Assembly: GCA_003446545.1 (NCBI GenBank)
Contig: DMAO01000001.1
Span: 512-6,207, forward strand
Direction of reading: 5' to 3'
Length of the DNA stretch: 5,696 nucleotides
DNA from: Sphaerochaeta sp.
GTDB taxonomy: Bacteria > Spirochaetota > Spirochaetia > Sphaerochaetales > Sphaerochaetaceae
Shown here: positions 1-5,220 of the stretch, one piece after another
How the letters are laid out: each line of letters starts with the position of its first letter
How positions within the stretch are numbered: position 1 is the first letter of the stretch
Translations under genes and position numbers: made by a program
Notes under the pieces: generated by a model
Databases searched by the model: none
Told to the model about the DNA's origin: nothing
Seen by the model: only the letters and a program-made list of their open reading frames with translations

Positions 1-201
1 ATCATCAAGTTTGACAGTAATGGCATCATCCTTGCCAAGGGAGGTAACCACCCCAATCTCTCTCTGACCAGTAGCAGCGTTGCTTACAGCAACGACAATA
101 TCACCCACTTTCAGGGTTTCTTTCTGTACGTCTTTCAACGCATACCGGTCGAGAAAAATCTTCCGGCCCAGGGGGCTCAACTCATTCTTAACAGCACTCA
201 T
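1..201 (-). CDS. nrdJ: Vitamin B12-dependent (class II) ribonucleoside-diphosphate reductase, N-terminal part only
   Basis: This gene is read leftwards and runs off the window; only its first 67 codons are visible. The family reduces ribonucleotides to deoxyribonucleotides with adenosylcobalamin, in the cytosol, independently of oxygen. Seen: the N-terminus contains LSPLGRKIFLDRYALKD (residues 8-24), the LS..(K/I)..(F/L).DRY.(L/M)KD signature I associate with class II reductases. It is followed by a beta-rich stretch, KVGDIVVAVS then GQREIGVVTS. The catalytic barrel lies outside the window, so the call rests on this short segment plus NrdR-box-like sites upstream at 316-363. The start at 201 is chosen because GAGGG (207-211) lies 5 bases upstream of it; an in-frame ATG at 213 has no such site. 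The gene is probably transcribed on its own, since gdhA upstream ends in a terminator. The main doubt is another protein sharing this N-terminal motif. Confidence 0.68.
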   Translation of the reverse strand, partial: MSAVKNELSPLGRKIFLDRYALKDVQKETLKVGDIVVAVSNAATGQREIGVVTSLGKDDAITVKLDD

Positions 202-206
202 ACAAT

Positions 207-211
207 CCCTC
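207..211 (-). promoter_or_regulatory. Ribosome binding site of the reductase gene
   Basis: On the minus strand GAGGG sits 5 bases before the ATG at 201. It decides between this ATG and the in-frame ATG at 213, which has only an AT-rich TATATAGA stretch ahead of it. Confidence 0.65.
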
Positions 212-279
212 ATTCTATATAAACTTCTTTTCGAATTTTTGTATACGAACAATGCAAAACCAAGGATTTCGCAAGTTCT

Positions 280-308
280 AACATACCATGGAGAGTAAAG
301 GATTGCAA
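280..308 (-). promoter_or_regulatory. Candidate sigma-70-type promoter for the reductase gene
   Basis: On the minus strand TTGCAA (303-308) and TATGTT (280-285) are separated by 17 bases, each matching 4 of 6 consensus positions. This would give a leader of about 70 bases before the ATG at 201 and place the NrdR-like boxes just upstream of the -35. The match is modest and another start nearer the boxes is possible. Confidence 0.3.
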
Positions 309-315
309 GCTGAAA

Positions 316-331
316 ACAAAACATATGGGGG
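316..331. promoter_or_regulatory. NrdR box, weaker partner copy
   Basis: ACAAAACATATGGGGG is a degenerate match to the same consensus (about 10 of 16), keeping ACA, the central ATAT core and the following G. It starts exactly 32 bp from the stronger box with a 16-bp gap, the spacing (about three helical turns) expected for paired NrdR boxes. The spacing carries much of the evidence. Confidence 0.45.
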
Positions 332-347
332 GTATAAAACTTACATA

Positions 348-363
348 ACGCTATATGTAGTGT
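348..363. promoter_or_regulatory. NrdR box, strong copy
   Basis: The site ACGCTATATGTAGTGT fits the NrdR-box consensus acaCwAtATaTwGTGt at 14 of 16 positions, including the central palindrome. NrdR is the ATP/dATP-sensing repressor of ribonucleotide reductase genes. The site lies about 150 bp upstream of the reductase start and the next gene to the right is terminated before it, so its target should be the reductase. Confidence 0.65.
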
Positions 364-398
364 TATATAGGTTTCATACCATTCTGCTATGAGCACAC

Positions 399-425
399 GA
401 AATTAGTCGTAATTTCTATAAGAAA
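399..425. repeat. Two overlapping perfect inverted repeats in the intergenic region
   Basis: GAAATTA-GTCG-TAATTTC (399-416) is a perfect 7-bp inverted repeat with a 4-base centre. TTTCT-ATA-AGAAA (413-425) is a perfect 5-bp repeat that reuses its right arm. They lie between the NrdR-like sites and the gdhA terminator. The rest of 426-575 is AT-rich and shows nothing I can name. A protein-binding site is possible; no U-tract follows, so this is not a terminator. Confidence 0.4.
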
Positions 426-575
426 CTGCAACACTTTTCTTTTCTAAAAAACACAACTCCTTGCCCTTACTACAGGAAATATGAAGAGCAGTTGTTGCAC
501 CCTTCGCCTTCGAAAGGAACTTTATCCCAAAAGATGCTTTCCTTTTACAACCTTTTTCTAGTAATGCCTAGCGTC

Positions 576-613
576 AAAAAAAAAATAAGGGAAGCCCCCT
601 TAAGGACTCCCTT
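576..613 (-). terminator. Intrinsic terminator of gdhA
   Basis: Read on the minus strand, AAGGGAGTCC pairs with GGGCTTCCCTT across a short loop. The stem has about 10 pairs with one mismatch and two G-U pairs, and is followed after one A by ten consecutive Ts (585-576). It begins about 58 bases after the gdhA stop and faces the right way, so gdhA and the downstream reductase are likely separate transcription units. Confidence 0.88.
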
Positions 614-657
614 ACATGCTTACCTATCACGAAAACCATACATACATTACATTGACG

Positions 658-684
658 TATGGGGTATTCTTCTAGTACCCCATA
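658..684 (-). repeat. Perfect 9-bp inverted repeat enclosing the gdhA stop codon
   Basis: TATGGGGTA (658-666) and TACCCCATA (676-684) are perfectly complementary with a 9-base loop. The loop contains the gdhA TAG stop (672-674). On the mRNA the hairpin would form at the end of the coding region, upstream of the true terminator. No T-run follows it directly. Confidence 0.55.
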
Positions 685-2009
685 AGCACCATGGCATCGG
701 CTACCTTTTTGAAGCCTGCTATGTTCGCTCCCTTTGGATAGTTGATATATCCATCCTCCATGGTGCCTTCCCTGACACAGCTGGCGTGGATGTTCACCAT
801 GATAGCATGCAATTTTGCATCAACTTCCTCAGCATTCCACGAGAGATGCATGGCATTCTGGCTCATTTCAAGACCGGAGACAGCAACACCTCCGGCATTG
901 ACAGCCTTCCCAGGACCGAATGGGATCTTCTCCTTGATAAAGTATGCAGCGGCATCGGCAGCACAACCCATGTTGGAGGTCTCCACCACATACTTTACCC
1001 CATTGGCCACTAAGAGCTTTGCATCTTCCAAGGACAGCTCGTTTTGTATGGCACAGGGGAAGGCCATATCGACAGGAACCTCCCAAGGCTTCTTACCAGG
1101 GACAAACTTGGCCCCAAACTTCTTGGCATAAGGTTCCACCTCATCATTATTGGAAGCACGAAGGTAGGACATATAGGCCCACTTTTCGGGGGTGCCCACA
1201 CCCTCTTCGTCATGGATATAGCCATCAGGCCCGCTGATGGTGACAATCTTGGCCCCTAGCTCAGTTGCTTTCATGGCAGCACCCCAGGCGACGTTACCGA
1301 AGCCACTAAGGGAGATGGTCTTTCCTGCAAAGGTATCATTATTTGTGAGAAGCATCTGGTTGGCAAAGTACATCGCACCATAGCCTGTAGCTTCAGGCCT
1401 TATCAGGGATCCTCCAAAACTGAGTCCCTTTCCAGTAAGAACGCCGGTATTCTCGTCCCGAATCCTCTTGTACTGGCCATAAAGAAACCCGATTTCACGG
1501 GAACCGACCCCGATATCCCCTGCAGGGACATCCGTATTCGGGCCAATATATTTCTGCAACTCGGTCATGAAAGACCTGCAGAAACGCTGGATCTCCGAAT
1601 CACTCTTTCCACGGGGGTTGAAGTCACTACCACCCTTGCCACCACCCATGGGAAGGGTCGTAAGGCTGTTCTTCAGGGTCTGCTCAAATCCAAGGAACTT
1701 AAGGCCTCCAAGTGTTACGCTGGAATGGAACCTAAGTCCCCCCTTATAAGGGCCGAGGGCATTGTTGAACTGAACACGGTAGCCACGGTTCACCTGTATG
1801 TTTCCTAGGTCGTCTTCCCATTCGACACGAAACATAAAGGTCCTGTCTGGTTCAGTGATACGTTCCAGAATTCGGTATTTCTCATAGACAGGGTTTTCAT
1901 TTACCGTATCTATCACGCTTTCCAGTACTTCCCTGGCTGCCTGTATGAACTCCGGTTGAGCGGGGTTATGTTTTTCCAATTCTGCCATAAACGATTCAAG
2001 CTTGTACAT
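672..2009 (-). CDS. gdhA: Glutamate dehydrogenase, hexameric small-subunit type
   Basis: Catalyses the reversible reductive amination of 2-oxoglutarate with ammonia to L-glutamate, a cytosolic link between carbon and nitrogen metabolism. At 445 residues it matches the usual length of the 450-residue hexameric family. The substrate domain contains GPYKGG (K89), TLKNSL (K113), PMGGGKGGSDF (K125) and PAGDIGVG (catalytic D165). These keep the numbering of the Clostridium symbiosum enzyme exactly. The nucleotide domain has SGFGNVAWGA (235-244) followed by SGPDGY (259-264). S378 in NAGGVAVSGLEMSQN completes the glutamate pocket. The start at 2009 has AAGGGAG 10 bases upstream; M8 has none. Orthologues are usually labelled NADP-specific, but the dinucleotide fold here resembles the NAD-using clostridial enzyme, so coenzyme choice is open. 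It is followed by its own terminator and is divergent from the ATP-grasp gene. Confidence 0.97.
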   Translation of the reverse strand: MYKLESFMAELEKHNPAQPEFIQAAREVLESVIDTVNENPVYEKYRILERITEPDRTFMFRVEWEDDLGNIQVNRGYRVQFNNALGPYKGGLRFHSSVTLGGLKFLGFEQTLKNSLTTLPMGGGKGGSDFNPRGKSDSEIQRFCRSFMTELQKYIGPNTDVPAGDIGVGSREIGFLYGQYKRIRDENTGVLTGKGLSFGGSLIRPEATGYGAMYFANQMLLTNNDTFAGKTISLSGFGNVAWGAAMKATELGAKIVTISGPDGYIHDEEGVGTPEKWAYMSYLRASNNDEVEPYAKKFGAKFVPGKKPWEVPVDMAFPCAIQNELSLEDAKLLVANGVKYVVETSNMGCAADAAAYFIKEKIPFGPGKAVNAGGVAVSGLEMSQNAMHLSWNAEEVDAKLHAIMVNIHASCVREGTMEDGYINYPKGANIAGFKKVADAMVLMGY

Positions 2010-2062
2010 CTAACGGTTTCTCCCTTAGAATCACACATATATATTCAAATACTTACCGGCGA

Positions 2063-2091
2063 AGAGTAAACCCGGCGGTAGCTCCTGTCAA
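2063..2091 (-). promoter_or_regulatory. Candidate gdhA promoter
   Basis: On the minus strand a perfect TTGACA (2086-2091) is followed after 17 bases by TACTCT (2063-2068), which keeps the T1, A2 and T6 positions of a -10 box. This would give a leader of about 45-50 bases. The -35 is excellent and the -10 poor, as is often seen in regulated promoters. TACCG/CGGTA arms and two CCGGCG copies (2056-2061, 2072-2077) overlap the -10 and spacer. Confidence 0.45.
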
Positions 2092-2111
2092 TCAAAAGAT
2101 CTCCGTCAAAA

Positions 2112-2141
2112 TTGATATTTTTATCTAAACATCAGTATATT
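2112..2141 (+). promoter_or_regulatory. Candidate promoter for the receiver/ATP-grasp gene, distal
   Basis: TTGATA (2112-2117) and TATATT (2136-2141) each match 5 of 6 consensus positions with an 18-base spacer. Transcription would begin near 2148 and give a leader of about 100 bases. The -35 sits about 20 bp from the oppositely directed gdhA -35, so the two promoters are nearly back to back. Confidence 0.45.
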
Positions 2142-2198
2142 TCTATATATTACCTTATCCAGCATTATAGCACCATAATAACTCGATTTCCAACAATT

Positions 2199-2204
2199 TA
2201 TAAT
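2199..2204 (+). promoter_or_regulatory. Candidate proximal -10 box for the receiver/ATP-grasp gene
   Basis: A perfect TATAAT lies 43 bases before the ATG. No recognisable -35 is found 16-18 bases upstream, where the DNA is only AT-rich. It is an alternative to the pair at 2112-2141 and would leave a short leader of about 35 bases. Confidence 0.3.
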
Positions 2205-2246
2205 ATATTCGTAACCACTATCCAATATGGCTAAGCTCGTGATAAA

Positions 2247-5195
2247 ATGCTAGGCATGTACAACCTTGACCCCACCTGGCTACCTTTCAGCAACCTGATG
2301 CTTAGACACATCTACAACGTGCTGCTCATCTGCAGTGACTACGATCGATTCCAATTGGAAGAGGATGGGAGGGTGGAAGAGGAACTCTTCCTTGAATACA
2401 CCCAGTTGGGCTTGAACAACCCACCTAAGATCACCCACACCAATACTGCTGAAGAGGCCTTAGCCCTCCTTAAGGAACGCTCTTTCGATCTGGTCATTAC
2501 CATGCTTGACCTTGGTTCTGATGATTCTGTCGAGCAACTGGCCACCGATATCAAAAAGATTGATACAGAGATGCCGATCATCGTACTCTCCCCATCATCA
2601 AGTCACAGACGGAACAAACTGATCAAGGATTCCGAGTGCAAGGCAATAGACTATTTCTTCTATTGGCAGGGAGATCCCACAATATTCCTTGCTATGATAA
2701 AACTTGTCGAGGACCGTATGAACCTCGACCATGATACACAGGAAGCGGATGTACAGGTCATCATCCTTGTGGAGGACTCTGTACGCTTCTACTCCTCTTA
2801 TCTTCCCATGATGTATACCTGCCTTATCGAACAGAACAGATCTAGCATCCTTGAAGCTTTGAACAACTGGGGGAAAACCCTCAGGATGCGAGGCCGGCCT
2901 AAGATTGTCCTGGCACGAACGTATGAGGAAGCTGAAAAGCTCTACAACACCTATCGCCGAAACATATTGGGCATCATCACCGACCTCTCTTACCTTAGGG
3001 AGGGCATCCACGACAAGGAAGCGGGGCTGAGGCTCACTGAGATGATACTTGCAAAAGACCAGGAAGTGCCAATCCTCATCCAGAGCACCGACAACGACTA
3101 CAAGGATAAGGCACAGCAAGCTGGAGCTTGCTTTACCTGGAAACTGAGCTCTTCTTTGCTCAGTGACCTTACCAAGTTCATGAACTCACACTTTGGCTTC
3201 GGCCCCTTTATCTTCCGTGACCCCACCACGTGGAAAGAACTTGCCAGAGCTGAGACCATGAGGGATCTGCAAAGGATGCTTCCCTCCATCCCTTCCGAGA
3301 GCTTTGACTACCACTGCAGGAGAAATGAGTTCTCCCGATGGCTTCGTGCCCAGAGCCTTTACGTACTTGCAGCCAAGATCAAGAGCCTGCAGATACCAGA
3401 GCATGGTGATGCTGGTGAGGTGCAACAGCAACTTACCGACATCATTCGAAACTACCGAGCTGAGCGGACCAAGGGTGTCATAGCCCAGTTCAGTAGGAAT
3501 AACTATGATGAGACACTCTTCTTCAGCAGGATTGGAAACGGATCTCTTGGAGGCAAAGGCCGCGGCCTTGCCTTCATCGACATGGAGCTCAGGGCAAGTG
3601 GCATCCTTGAGAAGTACCCTGATATCTATCTCTCCATTCCACGTTCTGTTATTGTGACCACCGACCAGTTCACCCAGTTTATCGAAGATAATGACCTTAA
3701 GGGCTTCATTTCAGCAGACCTTCCTGATGAGACCTTGCTGAAGGTCTTCCTTTCCAAGCCGTTGAAGCCCGAGCTCATGCTCAACCTTGCTGAAATTGTC
3801 AAGGTCATCCACCAGCCTATCTCGGTTCGGTCCTCCTCCCTTCTTGAGGACTCCCACTTCCAGCCTTTTGCCGGTGTCTACGAGACCTGCATGATCCCCA
3901 ACCAAGGCAGTGAGGAGCAACGGCTCAGCGAGCTGTGTGACGCACTGAGGTGTGTCTGGGCATCGACCTACTTCAAACAAGCCAAGGAGTACCTCAAGGC
4001 AACAGACCACATGCTTGAGGATGAAAAGATGGCAGTGGTCATCCAACAGGTAATCGGCAGTGAGCACGGCTCCTACTGGTATCCCAACATCAGCGGAGTC
4101 GCCAGGTCGTTGAACTACTACCCCATCGGTGGAGAGAAGCCCGAGGATGGGGTAGGTCTTCTCTGCTTTGGATTTGGCAAGTCAGTGGTGGACAACGGCT
4201 CTGTATTCCGTTTCTCTCCCAGCCACCCCAGACGGCCTGTGCAACACCTTGGGGGCAACCAGTCAAGCACTCAGAGCAACTTCTATGCACTCAATCTTCA
4301 AGGGGGGTACTTCCCCCTAAAGAAGGGCGGCTTAGAGAATCTGGAACTTCTTGATATGGAAGAGGCCCAAAAGCATCCGGAATCGCTACGCTACATCGCA
4401 AGTACCTTTGATATGTCCACCGGCATGGTGAGCGAAAGCTTCAGAGCAGAAGGTCACAAGGTCATCACCTTCAATGGCATCCTCAAGTATGATGCATTCC
4501 CCATGGCCGCCATCGTACAGGATATCCTCAAACTGGGAACTGAAGCCATGAAAGCACCCATTGAGATAGAATTTGCCATCAATCTCAACCGAAAGCTCCC
4601 CAAAAAGCCCGAGTTCAGCCTGTTGCAGATACGCCCCATTGCCCTCGGTAACGAGGAAAATGACGTAGAGATAACCCAAGAGGAACGAGAAAGCTCTGCT
4701 GTCCTCTCAAATGTCATCATGGGCAATGGGAAGATTAATGATATCCATGACGTCATCTATATCAGGCAGGACAAGTTCGACCCTTCCAGGATGCAGGTGA
4801 TGGCAGAGGAACTGGACAAGCTCAATGCCACTATGGCGCTTGAGGAGAAGGACTATGTGCTCATTGTTGCTGGCAGGCTTGGCTCGTGTGACCCCTGGTT
4901 AGGAATACCAGTCTCCTGGTCACAGATATCCCGGTCAAAGGTCATCATTGAGACAGGTTTCGAAGGCTTCCAGGTGGAACCAAGCCAAGGCACCCATTTC
5001 TTCCAGAACATGACAAGCCTGGGATGCATCTACATGACGGTCAACCCCATTTATAAGGCGGGAAGATTGGATATGAAAAAATTCAACTCCCTTCCTGTAT
5101 TTGATGAGACTGATCACTTTATCCATGCAAGAAGCGAAAAGCCGCTTACCATAAAGGTAAACGGCTTCAAGGGAGAGGGCGTGCTTTGCCTATAG
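2247..5195 (+). CDS. Receiver-like/PEP-pyruvate-binding (PPDK N-terminal type ATP-grasp) protein of unknown reaction
   Basis: A soluble 982-residue protein with no signal peptide or membrane segment. Order seen: a degenerate receiver-like domain (about 22-160); a second receiver-like domain (about 168-315) with E176-D177, D246 in GIITDLSYL, S280 and K299; a helical linker containing EFSRWLRAQS (361-370); then a PEP-synthase/PPDK ATP-grasp domain. That domain shows GNGSLGGKGRG (430-440), SVRSSSLLED (526-535), MAVVIQQVIG (595-604), FGFGKSVVDNG (641-651) and LLQIRPI (792-798). The C-terminal part (about 820-982) carries GRLGSCDPWLGIPV and EPSQGTHFFQN. There is no TSHAA-type phosphohistidine motif and no PEP barrel, so it is not a full PEP synthase. 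Family knowledge: similar large proteins are annotated only as PEP/pyruvate-binding. I infer ATP-dependent phosphotransfer or ligation controlled by phosphorylation of the second receiver. An in-frame TAA at 2232 limits the start; 2247 and 2256 are both possible and neither has a clear ribosome site. Confidence 0.88.
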   Translation: MLGMYNLDPTWLPFSNLMLRHIYNVLLICSDYDRFQLEEDGRVEEELFLEYTQLGLNNPPKITHTNTAEEALALLKERSFDLVITMLDLGSDDSVEQLATDIKKIDTEMPIIVLSPSSSHRRNKLIKDSECKAIDYFFYWQGDPTIFLAMIKLVEDRMNLDHDTQEADVQVIILVEDSVRFYSSYLPMMYTCLIEQNRSSILEALNNWGKTLRMRGRPKIVLARTYEEAEKLYNTYRRNILGIITDLSYLREGIHDKEAGLRLTEMILAKDQEVPILIQSTDNDYKDKAQQAGACFTWKLSSSLLSDLTKFMNSHFGFGPFIFRDPTTWKELARAETMRDLQRMLPSIPSESFDYHCRRNEFSRWLRAQSLYVLAAKIKSLQIPEHGDAGEVQQQLTDIIRNYRAERTKGVIAQFSRNNYDETLFFSRIGNGSLGGKGRGLAFIDMELRASGILEKYPDIYLSIPRSVIVTTDQFTQFIEDNDLKGFISADLPDETLLKVFLSKPLKPELMLNLAEIVKVIHQPISVRSSSLLEDSHFQPFAGVYETCMIPNQGSEEQRLSELCDALRCVWASTYFKQAKEYLKATDHMLEDEKMAVVIQQVIGSEHGSYWYPNISGVARSLNYYPIGGEKPEDGVGLLCFGFGKSVVDNGSVFRFSPSHPRRPVQHLGGNQSSTQSNFYALNLQGGYFPLKKGGLENLELLDMEEAQKHPESLRYIASTFDMSTGMVSESFRAEGHKVITFNGILKYDAFPMAAIVQDILKLGTEAMKAPIEIEFAINLNRKLPKKPEFSLLQIRPIALGNEENDVEITQEERESSAVLSNVIMGNGKINDIHDVIYIRQDKFDPSRMQVMAEELDKLNATMALEEKDYVLIVAGRLGSCDPWLGIPVSWSQISRSKVIIETGFEGFQVEPSQGTHFFQNMTSLGCIYMTVNPIYKAGRLDMKKFNSLPVFDETDHFIHARSEKPLTIKVNGFKGEGVLCL
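5139..5167 (+). repeat. Strong hairpin inside the 3' end of the ATP-grasp gene
   Basis: AAGCCG (5139-5144) pairs with CGGCTT (5162-5167), and TTACC (5146-5150) pairs with GGTAA (5156-5160). That is eleven pairs with one C-A mismatch and a five-base loop. It ends 25 bases before the stop codon. No T-run follows on the plus strand, so it is not a standard terminator; it could protect the mRNA 3' end or be chance. Confidence 0.45.
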
Positions 5196-5220
5196 CTGTT
5201 ACTGACTCCCTTGATGGGCC

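Noticed and set aside
80..298. Plus-strand open frame of 72 codons at the left end
   Set aside because: It overlaps the reductase start on the other strand and its upstream region, and shows no recognisable domain.
513..547. AAAGGAA and TTCCTTT arms as a second terminator
   Set aside because: The stem is AT-rich, has a loop of about 19 bases and no following T-run; the terminator at 576-613 is far better.
481..561. 26-codon plus-strand frame starting ATGAAGAGC with AGGA upstream
   Set aside because: It is short, low in complexity and Cys/Phe-rich without a clear pattern, and ends next to the gdhA terminator. There is not enough to support a gene.
492..1131. Plus-strand open frames opposite gdhA
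   Set aside because: They lie antisense to a complete, motif-perfect glutamate dehydrogenase and have no family features or ribosome sites.
2598..3119. Long minus-strand frames opposite the ATP-grasp gene
   Set aside because: The plus-strand protein has continuous domain motifs across this stretch; the antisense frames are codon-bias shadows.
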